Assembly: GCA_963930645.1 (NCBI GenBank)
Contig: OZ005655.1
Span: 132,335,626-132,399,625 of the forward strand
Length of the DNA stretch: 64,000 nucleotides
Direction: 5' to 3'
Source of the DNA: Salticus scenicus
Taxonomy: Eukaryota > Arthropoda > Arachnida > Araneae > Salticidae
The position numbers and the translations under genes are program-made. How positions within the stretch are numbered: the first letter of the stretch is position 1; the number at the start of each line of letters is the position of its first letter. Below the pieces are notes generated by a model. The model saw only the letters and a program-made list of their open reading frames with translations, had not been told where the DNA came from and ran no database searches. Below, in pieces: positions 20,410 through 34,099 of the stretch.

Positions 20410-20700
20410 ATTGAAGGTAATATTGTGGGATAATTTCTGTGTGGATTCAGGGTAATGTCCATTTGAGATTTGAAGCAATCATGTGACTCATTGTTTTCAT
20501 TTTCTAATACCGATTCGGTAATAAATAAATAAATAAATAAGGGATTTTGAGTATAATTTCTATGTGGATCAGACAGGGCAATGTCCATTTGAGATTTGAA
20601 GCAATCATGTGACTCATTGTTTTCATTTTCTAATACCGATAAATAAATAAATAAATAATATAATAAACATTGAAGGTAATATTGTGGGCTGTGTGGATTC
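19860..20700. repeat. Microsatellite-bearing tandem repeats with TGACTCA
   Basis: Three or four copies of a unit with TTTGAAGCAATCATGTGACT and CATTGTTTTCATTTTCT, each interrupted by (TAAA)n, (TAA)n or (TA)n. Exact TGACTCA lies at 20273, 20484 and 20610. ORFs here are shadows of microsatellites. Confidence 0.75.
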
Positions 20701-21110
20701 AGGGTAATGAGATTTGAAAAGAGATGACTCATTGGCCCTTTCAAAAGAGACCAGATGCATGGAACCACCTGGCCATCGCACCCTTTCAAAAGGGAGCATT
20801 GAGTGTGTGCATTCAGCCTTTCAAAAGCCTCTCTCAAAAGGGAGGCCTGTCTCAGGGGAGGCAGCTCTCATTGAGTTTGTGCATGCAAGCCTTTCAAAAG
20901 GAACCAGGTGGGGGAGATGTATGACTCATTGGCAAGCAGCTGCTCTCCCGGGCCCTTTCAAAAAGGACAATGGCGGCTGTCTCAGGGGGGATGACTCATG
21001 GGCAAGCAACTGCTCTCTTCCTCCCGGGCCCTGGGTGCATGTTTCACAAGGCGGCCTGTCTCAGGGGGACGCCAGCAGCCCGCTTTTAAGTCCTACCTCT
21101 CTTTAGCAAT
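20700..21110. repeat. hr-like repeat block 3 (inverted relative to block 1)
   Basis: TGACTCA at 20725, 20922 and 20992; CCCTTTCAAAAGGGA-type near-palindromes; GGCAAGCAGCTGCTCTC and GGCCTGTCTCAGGGG. The vocabulary is the reverse complement of block 1. The long plus-strand ORF at 20714-21106 is a repeat shadow. Confidence 0.75.
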
Positions 21111-21114
21111 GATG

Positions 21115-21359
21115 CTCCGAGGATAAACTTTAAAAAATTCTACATGACAAACGATTCCAATTTCAAAAAAATTTTTCTTGGAGCTTTTGGTGAGTGGATA
21201 AAAAAATTTTCTTTCGCTCAATCTCCAAATAAATTTTTTTTGAAATTAAAAAAAAAATTTTGAATGCGTTGTGGGTCTTGAAAGTTTAGGCGACTCTTCT
21301 CTGAATAAAATTTTCTTTTGAATGCCTTGTCATGATGGGGCTTAGGCGATCTTTTGCTC

Positions 21360-21360
<1 letters not shown>
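21115..21360. repeat. AAGCTT-type array, copy 3
   Basis: Repeats the AATTTCAAAAAAATTTTT, GAATGCGTTGTG and TTTAGGCGA words of the module at 5640-5860, here in reverse order next to hr-like block 3. Confidence 0.65.
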
Positions 21361-22565
<1,205 letters not shown>

Positions 22566-22569
22566 AGTT

Positions 22570-23115
22570 TGTCAGCTTCGGCGAGTGTTTGCTCTGCAGC
22601 TGTCTTTGGTTTGGGGCCTTTTAAAAGGGGTGATGACTCATTGGCAAGCCGGCACCAACATAATGAAGCATTGTCCTTTCAAAAAGGGTGCATGATAAGG
22701 ACAATAGTATGACAATGAAGTAGCATTGGGGTCACACAAGCAGCAGCTGTCGAGTCCAATCTCATTCAACCAGACTACCCCGTGATGACTCATTGGACAA
22801 TGAAGCATTGTTCAATGGCCAGATGCACGATGGGGGGAACATCTGTCGCTTTCCAGTATAACGGCCTCAACCATGATGTCAAAAGAGACCAGGATGACTC
22901 ACGCAAGCAACAGCTGCCAGTATAAACGGTTCCCTCATTGGCAAGCAACTGCTCTCTTCCTCCCAGGCAATGAAGCATTGTTCAATCCCTTTCAAAGAGG
23001 GAACCAGGTGCATGTTTAACAATGGCGGCATCAGCCTGTCTCAGGGGGGGATCGTTGATGACTCACGCAAGCGGCAGATGCCCGCTTTCAAGTCCCAACC
23101 TCTCTTTAGCAATGA
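22570..23115. repeat. hr-like repeat block 4
   Basis: TGACTCA at 22634, 22786, 22895 and 23059; perfect palindrome ACAATGAAGCATTGT at 22797-22811 and an imperfect one near 22967. Recurrent GGGGTCACACAAGCAGCAGC and CCAATCTCATTCAACC words. Ends with CGAGGTATATTGATTATTAA. Confidence 0.75.
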
Positions 23116-23269
23116 TGTAATATTTCCGAGGTATATTGATTATTAATAAACTTTATCAAGAGTGGATTCCAAATGTCCATCCATTTAAATTAAGACAATA
23201 AAACAACTAATATATAAATGTTACTGGTATTTAAAAACAGATCTTAGAAAAGACTGGTGTTACACATTT

Positions 23270-24695
23270 TTTCATTCTTCAAGTTCTATTCAGAATTTTA
23301 TTGGTACCAAAATTTGGCGCCACAACTTCCTGTTTTTATGGTTTTTCGCTTATATCTCGGGCCCTAATAGGCCGATCCTCATAATCTTGATACCGTTGGA
23401 GAGATCTCGAGTCGGCCCACCCTGTAGGCTCCCTCACTTTTTTCACCGCCAGAGGGCGCTTTTCCTATTCCAATTTTTCACTATCTTTCTAAATTACCCT
23501 AGGATTTTCGCGTTTGTTCTTACCTTTTCTGTATTTTCACTCAACTAGAGTAACGCCATAGCATTTTTTCATTTTTGGCTCTTTTGGTGACCAGTGGAGC
23601 CAATTTTAATAGTGAACATAACCCATTTTAACTTACTGGTGGGTCTAATCCCAATTTTTACTTGCTTTTTACGCCTAGGACTTCTTTTTCACGCATTCTT
23701 CAAGTTCTATTCAGAATTTTATTGGTACCAAAATTTGGCGCCGTTTTATTGACAACTTTGAGTTTTTATGGTTTTTCGCTTATATCTCGGGCCCTAATAG
23801 GCCGATCCTCATAATCTTGATACCGTTGGAGAGATCTCGAGTCGGCCCACCCTGTAGGCTCCCTCACTTTTTTCACCGCCAGAGGGCGCTTTTCCTATTC
23901 CAATTTTTCACTATCTTTCTAAATTACCCTAGGATTTTCGCGTTTGTTCTTACCTTTTCTGTATTTTCACTCAACTAGAGTAACGCCATAGCATTTTTTC
24001 ATTTTGGCTCTTTTGGTGACCAGTGGAGCCAATTTTAATAGTGAACATAACCCATTTTAACTTACTGGTGGGTCTAATCCCAATTTTTACTTGCTTTTTA
24101 CGCCTAGGACTTCTTTTTCACGCATTCTTCAAGTTCTATTCAGAATTTTATTGGTACCAAAATTTGGCGCCGTTTTATTGACAACTTTGAGTTTTTATGG
24201 TTTTTCGCTTATATCTCGGGCCCTAATAGGCCGATCCTCATAATCTTGATACCGTTGGAGAGATCTCGAGTCGGCCCACCCTGTAGGCTCCCTCACTTTT
24301 TTCACCGCCAGAGGGCGCTTTTCCTATTCCAATTTTTCACTATCTTTCTAAATTACCCTAGGATTTTCGCGTTTGTTCTTACCTTTTCTGTATTTTCACT
24401 CAACTAGAGTAACGCCATAGCATTTTTTCATTTTGGCTCTTTTGGTGACCAGTGGAGCCAATTTTAATAGTGAACATAACCCATTTTAACTTACTGGTGG
24501 GTCTAATCCCAATTTTTACTTGCTTTTTACGCCTAGGACTTCTTTTTCACGCATTCTTCAAGTTCTATTCAGAATTTTATTGGTACCAAAATTTGGCACC
24601 ACAACTTCCAGTTTTTATGGTTTTTCGCTCATATCTCGGAACCTAATGGGCCGATCTTCATAATCTTGATACCGTTGGAGAGATCTCGAGTCGCC
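23270..24695. repeat. ~430-bp tandem repeat with CTCF-like motif
   Basis: GCCTAGGACTTCTTTTTCAC recurs near 23672, 24102 and 24531 (period ~430), giving three full units and a partial one, almost identical. Each full unit has CCGCCAGAGGGCGC (23446-23459, 23876-23889, 24305-24318), which differs at one position from the CTCF consensus core. It also has GCACTGG-like and AGATCTCGAGTCGGCCCACC segments. No coding potential. Confidence 0.85.
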
Positions 24696-24830
24696 CCACT
24701 CCGAATAAAGTTTTTTGAAATTGGAAAATAAAAATTTTTTGATCAGCTTCGGCGAGTTCTCCGAATAAAGTTTTTTGAAATTGGAAAATAAAAATTGTTT
24801 GATCAGCTTCGGTTTGTCAGTTGGTTTCAA
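24696..24830. repeat. Short AAGCTT-type array, copy 5
   Basis: Two near-identical ~65-bp units (CTCCGAATAAAGTTTTTTGA and TTTGATCAGCTTCGG) join the 430-bp array to the last hr-like block. Confidence 0.7.
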
Positions 24831-24834
24831 TAGT

Positions 24835-25187
24835 TTGAGTTTTAACAATGAAGCAGCATTGGGGTCACGCAAGCAACAGCTGTCAAGCAACAGCTGTCGC
24901 TCCAATCTCATTCAACCCTGAAGCAGATGGTTTGGATGAATGGGGCCTTTCAAAAGGGACCATCCCCGTGATGACTCATTGACAAGCCAGACAATGAAGC
25001 ATTGTTCAACCCCTTTCAAAAAGGGGAGAACAATAGTATGACTCATTGGGGGTCACGCAGCTGTCGCTTTCCAGTCCAATCTCATTCAACCATGAAGCAG
25101 CTGTTGGATGAATCATGGGGGTTAGCAATGATGCAATATTTCCGAGGCAATATTGATTATTAATAAACTTTAAAAATTTCTACGAGG
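24835..25187. repeat. hr-like repeat block 5 and right end of the segment
   Basis: TGACTCA at 24972 and 25039, palindrome ACAATGAAGCATTGT at 24991-25005, CAGCTGTTGGATGAATCATG. It ends in CAATATTGATTATTAATAAA and TTTCTACG, an inverted copy of the left boundary near 5830-5860. Sequence beyond ~25187 (AGGGTCCTGG onward) is host-like. Confidence 0.65.
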
Positions 25188-25189
25188 GT

Positions 25190-26225
25190 CCTGGCACCAA
25201 ATTCTTTTTACAGGTGACTGTATATAGCTTTATAAAAATAAAATAAAATACTAAAATTGCTCAAAAGCTCGCTTCGGATCCCTGCTGCCTTCGGTAGCGA
25301 TTTGGTCAACCGCTAAAACTCGGGCGCTTGTCCCTATTACCTGAGACAATGGTTTATCAATAGGCTTGCATTAAGTCCTTATTAGATAACAATTTCGAAA
25401 TAGATCGTATCGAAAAAAAAATGAAGTATCCCCTTTATATTTGAATCCCAGTTACATATGAACAACACTATACGTGGTGCACATAATATTTGCTTTTACG
25501 TTATTTCCTATGTTTATTTTGTTTATCCCCGATCAACCATAAAAATGATAACAATTTCACGCTAAATATTATAATATGCTATGACCGGCTACGTCTGTTG
25601 CATGAGACAATTAATTTTTTGTGGTTATATATAATTCATGGTTTGTAAGCATGATCATAGTACCGCCTTAATGTAGTTCTCTTTGGCGACTTTTGAATTT
25701 TTGTCACCATTTTAGATTTAATCCCTTATAAAAATAAGAGTTAATACCTTGTAACAATATGCTATGAGCGCTATTTCTGCCATATTTTAGACAACTAAAC
25801 TTTTAATGGTTATATATATTTCCCATTAAACATATTTTTATTTTCATTTATTTATTTAAATATTGATGAAATTTGAACTTCAATTTGGTCTAGTGTTGTA
25901 CAGGCTGTATACTACACGTTTGTGTTTGTGAAAGAAAATTTAAAAAAAATTCAAAACTGCAATTTTTAATCCCACTTAAAAAAAAAACATGTGACTTAAT
26001 CAGTAGCACATTTAAAAAAAATTTCCAAACGGTTTCCATACAATCTCCTTCTCTTGCCACCTAAAATACATACATTAGTTAATTTTAAAAAATCTAATTG
26101 TCCGATCGATAAGCTGTTTAATCCGTTGGATTCACAAAAATTGCATCTTTCATTTGGTATCTTATTTGTAACGATACGACTGATATTTCTAATTTTTTTA
26201 ATTTACTTTCCTCATTTTAAATAAA
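25190..26225. other. AT-rich host DNA
   Basis: No gene or bounded repeat recognised. The first bases (CGAGGGTCCTGG) resemble the SINE-like units near 3790, possibly the other side of the target, but the match is short. Confidence 0.35.
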
Positions 26226-26440
26226 TGTAATTTTTATTGTTCACGTTTTTTTTTTTTTTTTTTTTTCTCTGTCGAAAAAATAATGATAATTTTTTTGGCA
26301 ACAATTAAATTAAGGAATAAAATTAAATATTTTAAATAAATGTAATTTTTATTGTTCACGTTTTTTTTTTTTTTTTTTCCTGTCCAAAAAATAATGATAA
26401 TTTTTTTTGGCAACAATTAAATTAAGGATTAAAATTAAAT
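26226..26440. repeat. ~119-bp tandem duplication
   Basis: Two copies of TTTTAAATAAATGTAATTTT, poly(T), then GGCAACAATTAAATTAAGGA. The antisense Lys-rich ORF is a shadow. Confidence 0.8.
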
Positions 26441-26689
26441 GGCCAATTTATCAGTAATTAGAAGGTTTTTATTTTAACATTTTAATTAATTAAAAGAAAA
26501 CTAAAACAAAATTCGAAAATCGGGCTTCGAGGTGCATCAGGGGAGGTCATTACGAACCACCATGCAAATTTTTGTAGCTCAGCCATCAGCCGTTTTCTTA
26601 AAAAGCTCTGGAAACCATACACAATGACACACACACAAACATCTTATTTTATTATATGTATAGATAGATAGAAGATAGATTACTGTTTT

Positions 26690-27950
26690 AATGCGCAATG
26701 GCATAGTATTTTACAGTTTTTTAACACGAAACTTAGAAATTTCACTGTGCCAAATATCATAAATAATTTTTTCTAGTTCTTGCAAAGTTGTAGACTACAA
26801 ATTTCAAATCCCCACCCTCCTTTATAGACTAAATATTTTTGAGTGGATTGAGATTAGGACTATTTTCAGGTCTAGTAAAGAAGAAATTCTACGGTATTCT
26901 TTGTGGTATTTAACTTTAAGTAACTTACAAAATTATAGATGTTCATGGGAATGGATAGGTAATTTCAATAACTTGAATCAAATAAACTTACCTCAGGCGC
27001 CATGTCCAAACAAGGTGCATTATCATCTTGAAATGCTGATTGTGGAAAAGTCTAAAATGCCTCCAAAATAGTCGGTCAGGCATAAATTTTTTAATGGACG
27101 ATATTTATTTCGGGTTAATTCATTCCTTGAACATGAAAATTTGCTTGCTTGATTGAAAAATTATACACTTTCATATCATAATGTGTGGAGAATGTGTCAC
27201 TGTTTTAAAACTGCGATTTTCATTAAGTCGGTCACATTTTCATCATTAGACTTGTTTGTTTCTGTCATCTCGAAATAAGTTAAACTTGACTCATCAGAGA
27301 GAACCACTTCAGCCCAATAATTAACTGATCATTCTTTTATTTTTTTTAACCCACTGAAGTCTTGCATTCCTAATTCTTTTTGTTAAGAATGGATTTTTTT
27401 TCCAGATTTTGTGGAACTTAAACTTGCTTTGTTTAATCGTTGTTGCACTGTATTTAAAGAAATTATGTTAATAAACAGTTTTTCTGAATCCCTTCTATGT
27501 TCTAAATGTAAAACAAACTGATTTTTTAAGCACTGGCTTTTTCAACTTGTAGTCATCTCGATTGAATGAGCAACATGGCCGCCTAGAGACAAATTTCCAG
27601 TTTAAATAGCTAAAAAATTTTATATCTTGCTAAAAACCAGCTCACCAATATTTCGTTAACATTTAAAATTTTTGACATACCGAGTATTAAAATATTTTTT
27701 GATTTTCACTCTAAAATTAATATTTTTTGTGGTATCATTAATTATTTTATTCTTGCCATTTTTGGAATACTTTCTAAAAGTACATCTTTTTTTTTTTTTA
27801 TGCTTAACTCAACTCTAAATTGTACGTGGAACGCAGTGTAATAAAATCTGTTCGAAATTTACTTTCTTAACAATAAAATTGGCGATTACAGAAAGAAAAA
27901 TGGAAAAATCCAAGTACGGCTTTTTTTTTTTTTTTTTTTGTCCCTTACAG
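26690..27950 (-). pseudogene. Decayed Tc1-like transposon, copy 2
   Basis: The minus strand aligns with copy 1 (6826-8502) over several blocks, for example GATATTTGGCACA, CTATGCCATTGCGCATTAA, and AAATGTGACCGAC with TTTTCATTAAGTCGGTC. A minus-strand stretch near 27240-27330 reads as a tryptophan then a SDES motif, typical of the second region of Tc1 DDE transposases, but stops and frameshifts abound. The outer end at 27950 (CTGTAAGGGAC next to TA) is diverged from copy 1, and the other end is not clear. Confidence 0.6.
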
Positions 27951-27952
27951 TA

Positions 27953-28390
27953 TGAACATAACATATATGCAGCACAACTGAATGAAATGGATCTCCAGTG
28001 TGGCCCGCCAAATGTTTTGTGTTGGACAGGCCTGTTTTAGCTGATAATTTAAATATAAAATTTTCAATACTGTTTAAATTCCTTAAAGATTAAACATTTG
28101 GTTTGAAAGCAAAATCTTTTCCCTATCTAAGTGTAGCAGTTTCCATTAAGGAGATTTGGTACCACTGGAGATTTCATATAAAAGCTTCTATTTCCATTTA
28201 ATATTTACAAATTGAAGTAAAAAATATTTACAAATTGTTCAGTAAAACATATATTCAGGTAACAATTCTTATGAATTAATAAGAAAGCACCACAGAACTG
28301 GCATTTTAACCACTTCACCGGCTATCCCGAGATAACTCGGAGAAAATTTAGCTTTCCACACACAACAGTGGCCAATGAAGTAGTTAAAGC
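27953..28390. other. AT-rich host DNA
   Basis: The text near 28150-28230 (TTCATATAAAAGCTTC, ATTTCCATTTAATATTTACAA) recurs inverted near 29880-29930, so part of it is a dispersed repeat. No gene. Confidence 0.4.
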
Positions 28391-28616
28391 ATTACATACA
28401 AAACTTTGAATAAACATCATAAAATGCAATAATCTCACAACAAGTGTTTGGGGTGGAAAAAGCACATGACCCTTCATCAGGCAAACAAAGTAGGCAAAAT
28501 GCAGCACTCGTCCCTATTTTGTTCACCTGATGAAGGGTCGTGTGCTGTATCGACCCAAAACAATTGTTGCGAGATTATTGCATTTCATGGTGTTTATTCA
28601 AGTTTTGTATGTAAAA
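28391..28616. repeat. Foldback element with ~95-bp arms
   Basis: The left arm (ATTACATACAAAACTTTGAA onward) is the imperfect reverse complement of the right arm ending TTCAAGTTTTGTATGTAA. The arms carry TGACCCTTCATCAGG and its complement and are separated by ~35-45 bases. ORFs on both strands are shadows. Confidence 0.7.
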
Positions 28617-28619
28617 CAA

Positions 28620-30263
28620 TTCTTTTTTTTTTTTTTTTTTTATACATTTTTTACAGATTTAAAATTTTTGAATTGTGTTTTCTCAGTTTGCTCTTTTTCA
28701 TGAATTCATGATCTTTAAAATATAAAAATGCTAAAACTTCCACATATATTGAAGAAGAGAGGTTTTTTTGGAAGTTTAATAGAACCAACTTAAAAGAATT
28801 AAGAATGAATTTTGAAATTTATTAATAAGTTAATGAAAAAAAAAGTGTGTGTCTATCAGGCATGAGAACTTTTTTGCGATTTTCGTTAATTCCGCGATTT
28901 TTTATTTTGTTAAAATCAAACTCCAATAATGATCAGTGATCAAACGCGCCACGAAAAACTTTAGATTCTGAATCGTTTTCCATCCAAAATATAAATGTCA
29001 ATATTCATTTTAAACATGCTTTATCTGATTCTATAACATATAAAAGAACAGAATTATTCAATATTTCTCACTCATGTAATTTTTTTGTTCTCTTCCCCCC
29101 ACCCCCTTTTTTCATCTCTAACCATTGCCGATCAAACATTCTGCGGGAAGCCTTTTACTTTTGAATACTTATCCATCCACAATATTAATTTTAAACTTAC
29201 TTTATGATATTCTAGAACCCATAAAGAAGTAGAATTGTGTTTAATATTTCTCTCATGAACTACTTTTTACCCTCCCCCCTTCTTTCCCATTTTCCACCAC
29301 CAGCCAATGATTAAATGTTAATTGCTAGCTAACTTCTTTTTTTTTTTTTTAGACACACGTTTTATTGTGTTGATGTGCATTATTCTTTTAGTTTAATTTG
29401 TCACTTTTAAAATATTTTGTATAGTTTTTTCCTGTGAAATAAATTTTATGAACGTACATTTGTATGGATTTCCCCGCACGCGATATGTTTCTTTTAAAAT
29501 TAATTTTATGAACACGCGTGTTTTCTCTTTTTTTAATTTTCTGCACTCTCATGCCTGGTCTATATAAAGATTTCCCTCCCCCCTTCCTCCACATACACAC
29601 ACCAAAAAAAAAAAAAAAAAAAAAAAATGTTATATTAAGATATTTTTTTCTTTTTAGATATTGCAAGATCCATGCCTAATTCTTTTAAGTATGTTGCTTT
29701 AAACATCTAACACAAATATTAAGTATACTCTAAAATAACTATAGAAGCTTTTTTAAAAATCATGAAATAATGCAAACTGAGGAAATACAATATAAAGATT
29801 TCAAACCTGTGAAAAAATACATCAAAAACCATAAGAAATGTTGCCTGAATATATATTTTATTGAATGAATCTAATAAGTTCAATTTGTAAATATTAAATG
29901 GAAATATAAGGTTTTATATGAAATCTTCAGTGGTGCATGGCTAAAATACTAAGATGTAAAGCTTGCTAAGAATTGCTCAATTCAGGGCTATAAGTGTTTC
30001 TGGATTCTGTCTATATGCTTGAATGAATGTTTCGTGATAACAGTCGTAAAAATCATTTCATCCTATTGTCATGCAAATTGGTACACATATTTATGAATCA
30101 CACTGAATTAGCTGTATTACAGGGTTAGGTTTTTGATGTCAAAAAGTAGTTTTTGACATGACTTGTCAAAAAGCTTATACAAAAATGTGATTAGTGGCAT
30201 TTTACTTTTTTTAAGAGCATGAATTTTTTTTTTTTTTTTTTAAGTTTTGGTTAAAAAAATTAC

Positions 30264-30300
<37 letters not shown>

Positions 30301-31015
30301 AATTTAAAATATATCACTAATTCTTTACTTAAAAGAAAACATAACTACTTATTAATAGTAATTTTCTTATTATTACTATTTACTTTTTAATTTTACTTAT
30401 TAACGATATTCTCTTTATTATTATTCGGAAACACTATTCATAAGAAAGTTTTATATCTTTTATGTTTAACAATAACAGAAATTTCTAAAAATTTTACGGG
30501 CAAATCTAATGTAACAATAATGCTCGATACTGTTAATAATTTATTGTTTAAAAATAATTTAGAATGTAACTAAGCAAGAAATATATATATTATCTGTGTG
30601 TGTGTAGTTACATAAATATAATTTTAAAAATAAGGAGTTCTTGCCAACAAATTCAGAATTTTCTTTAACAGTTTTAAGCAGTTTTATTGATTAATAAGAA
30701 AATGTTTAGCATATCAAATATAAAAATGACAGGTTAAAAACTCTGTAATAAACTAAAGATATAAATTTGTAAAAAAAAAGTTTTAGAATGTTTCTTGTAC
30801 AGAATTTTACGTTTTTGATGATCGTTGTTCAAAACTATGTTGAAAAGAGGTTTTTGACATGACGGTTAAAACCATGGTTAAATCCAGATAAAATCGTCAA
30901 CTGTCAAAAACTTGCCAACCCTGTCTATATAGTTTTGGGTTTGTATTCTATTTGTAGTTCATGTGTACAAGGACGCACTAAAGTTTTTCTTATCATTATG
31001 GCCTATGGACAGAAT
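28620..31015. other. AT-rich host DNA with low-complexity tracts
   Basis: Poly(T)/poly(A) tracts near 28622, 29336, 29604 and 30222, and (TA)n near 30268. The antisense ORF at 29388-29666 lacks any domain and crosses a homopolymer. Nothing else is recognised. Confidence 0.45.
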
Positions 31016-31019
31016 TCAT

Positions 31020-31290
31020 ATGTACCACAACAGCAGCTGCAAAAATCCTGTGATTGACTGTTGTTGTTGTTGTTGTTGTTGTCGTATACCACTCGGAAAT
31101 TCCGAGCCCCGGTAGTGGTACTATCCGGATTTAAGGCAAGAGGGGTGCGCTTTTCCGTCCACCGCATAGGGAGGAAGAACGACTTTAGCTCCATAATCTG
31201 GGGAAAGATGGCAGCACCAGCCAAACAACAAGAACTCGAATTTTGATCCGGATCAGGGCTGAGATAAACCCATGTTCCGGTACCCCCAGA
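31020..31290. repeat. GC-rich block, possible SINE-like insertion
   Basis: A (TTG)n tract followed by ~200 GC-richer bases with TCGGAAATTCCGA and GGATCCGGATC-type palindromes stands out from AT-rich surroundings. CATATGTACC and GGTACATATG flank it in inverted form. ORFs on both strands (60-73 codons) have no domain. It could be a SINE or a captured exon; not resolved. Confidence 0.3.
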
Positions 31291-31496
31291 GGTATAATTT
31301 ACCCTGATTGACTTATTGGTACATATGTTCAGGTGCTATATAGAAATAGCTGTATAATTTTTAGTACCTATATTGTTTATGGTTCATATGCAAGGACACA
31401 TCAAAGCTTTTCTTATCATTACTATGGCAAGAATTTAGTTTAAACACATTTTAACATGGTTACACTGCATTCAACAAAATGAAATTAACATACATT

Positions 31497-31809
31497 TGAA
31501 ACAACTTAATAATTACTGTCTGCTTAACATTAAAACTAACAATTTATTTACAACATATTAACAAATAATTATTGTTTTGAGAAAGAATATTATTAGCGCA
31601 CACGGTGTGTGAACTAAGCAAGCACATCCTGATGCAGATGGCTAGCTATGGCAAGTTTTAGAGTGCAAGTAACGTCTAGCTGAGAGAGGGAGAGATGTTC
31701 TCTCTTCTGGGTTGCCATGCTATAACTCGGTCGCCAAATCGGCGATTGTTCATAGTTCAGAGTGCCAGAGTTGACTGGACAGTCCACACTTGGCATGATT
31801 CACCGCACA
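31497..31809 (-). repeat. 3' LTR of the Ty3/gypsy element
   Basis: About 313 bp, beginning TGTGCGG and ending GTTTCA on the minus strand, next to the polypurine tract at 31810-31820. Confidence 0.88.
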
Positions 31810-31828
31810 CTCCCCCCGCAGTTACATC

Positions 31829-33018
31829 CTATGTGGTGTAGCGTTTAGGAAAGCGGACTCTCCTACCTGTTCGTGTAGTGACAGTTTTCGGAGGTGTCTG
31901 GATTACAGTTGAAGAAGGACTATCTGGAGTAGTGGGGAGGAATGTGGGTTGTAACCGATCAATTGAAATGGTACACTTTTTATTTTTTATTTCCACATCA
32001 AAAGTTTTTGAGTGGCGAGTCAACACTTTAAAAGGTCCATTGTATGGTAGTTTTAATGGTTTCCGGGCTGCATCGTTGCGCACAAACACATAGGAACAGT
32101 CCTTTAGATGAGGGTGCACGAATGTCCGTGTACTGCTATGTGATGATGTGAGAACAGGTCGAATGTGCTGGAAATGCTGTTTCAGCTCCACTACAAGTTG
32201 CTTCGGTGATGCTTCAGTTGGAGTAGTGGTGAAGAATTCCCCAGGGAGCCGGAGGCTGGTGCCATACACCAAATCAGCTGTCGTGGCTTGCAGGCCTTCT
32301 CTGAAAACTGTCCGAAACCCCAGAAGGATGGCTGGTAAGGCAGCAACCCACCGGTCGGTGTCATAAGCTTTCAGGGCTTGCTTCAGTGGCCTATGGAATT
32401 CCTCCACCAACCCATTGGCCTGCGGGTGGTATGGTGATGACCGTATTCGCTGAATGCCGAGCAGCTGTGCTAAGGATCGAAACAAGGAACTTTCGAACTG
32501 TCGTCCCTGGTCGGTGGTGATCTTTGATGGAACCCAGAAGCGGGTAATCCATGTGTTATAAAAAACTGTGGAGATAGTTTCGGCACTCATATCTGGGATA
32601 GGAACTGCTTCCGGCCACCTCGTGAAACGGTCGATCATCGTTAGTACATAATAGTTTCCACCAGACGGCGGTAAAGGGCCGACGATGTCAAGGTGTATAT
32701 GATCGAACCTCTGTGATTGGTCAGGGAAAAAACCTACACTCTACAGGGGATTTTGTATGCCGAGTGATTTTTGACATGCTAAACACTGTCTTGCCCAGTT
32801 ATTGCAATCCTTATTGATTGATGGCCATATAAAACATGATCGAACTAATTTTGTACTAGCGCGAATGCCTGGGTGGGAAACAGCATGCAATGTATCAAAA
32901 ACATGTTTGCGATACTGTTGCGGTATATAAGGTCTTATATTGCCAGTTGAAATGTCGCAAAACAAAGATGTGCTAGAATCTGGTAATGTCATTTTCTTAA
33001 TTCGCAATGTTTGAGAAT
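31829..33018 (-). pseudogene. Ty3/gypsy integrase region of pol
   Basis: Minus-strand frame with the N-terminal zinc-binding HHCC region (AVSHPG then CLACQ) and the catalytic core. The triad is visible: D in HLDIVGPL, D in TDQGRQFE, E in NGLVEEFHR. The C-terminal part ends shortly before the LTR. A single in-frame TAG at 32741-32743 separates the zinc domain from the core, so the product is truncated. Upstream it is cut off from the rest of pol by the 5.9-kb insertion ending at 33021. Confidence 0.85.
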
Positions 33019-34099
33019 TAAGGTCATTGTGCCTAAATGCGATAACCCATAAATGCGACAAAGTTCTTCTACTGAAAATCTAAATGCTTAAATCACAAAC
33101 TTATAAATCATAATGGAACATACACATTTCAAGAACGGTTCGCGAAACTTTTCATTAAATTTTAAAGGTTTTTTCTAGTAGAATTTTCTTTTGCAGTAAA
33201 CATTGTCCATTATGGCTTTCCGACGTCTTTTCCTAATTGCGATAAAATATTTTCAAATAGTAACAGTAATTTTATCCTTTCATCTTTCAAGATCAAATAA
33301 CCACTGTTACGTCATGTGCTTGAATACCCTTCATACCTACCAGAAGAAAAAAAAAAAAATACTACATTTTTTTAAAAAGAGGGGTTTAAAATTTTTATCG
33401 CATTTAAGGGTCTGTTTACACCATTTTCCTAAATGCGACAAATTTTATCCCTTAAATGCGGCGAATTTTACAGTTGATATATTAAGGGAATTTTAAGCAT
33501 TTTTTCCTTTTTAACACTTTCCAACAAGGTTTAAAAGTGACTTAGACTTGTCTGCCCCTCTGTCCGTCTGTCTGTCTGTCTGTCCGCGCTCTAATTCCTG
33601 TAGGGACACACGAAAGTATTCCAAAGCACTGTATTCTATGAGATATTTTGCTGTAAACCATACTTAATACCTTAACTGCATACAAATCTTAGTGAAATTG
33701 AATCATGTTATTCAAGTTCACTATCGGATGTTTCATATATAAAATGGAATAAATACCACCACCAGTTTGTACACAGGGACACTCGAAAGTACTCCAAAGC
33801 ATTGCGTTCTATGAGAGGTATTTCTATAAACCAAATTTTAATAACTTTACTTTCCACAAAGTTTAATGAAATTGAAATATGTTATTCATATGCACAAAAG
33901 AATGCTTTGCACAGAATATAGCATGATTAGCATTATATTTACAGGGCCACACAAAAATATTCAGATACATTAAGAGGTATTGTTGGAAAATTGCTTGAAT
34001 TGCATTTTCGTTTACAATAAGCGTTTTTATCACTTTCTAAATGTTTTTAACTCTTTCCAATAAAGTTGAAAAGTGTTAATGACTTAGGTTTGTCTGTCT

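Noticed and set aside
20714..21106. 130-codon ORF in hr-like block 3
   Set aside because: The peptide is built from repeat words (LSKG, FQK) present in every block; no independent coding evidence.
31003..31246. Overlapping sense and antisense ORFs in the GC-rich block
   Set aside because: No recognisable domain and both strands open; more likely a SINE-like insertion.
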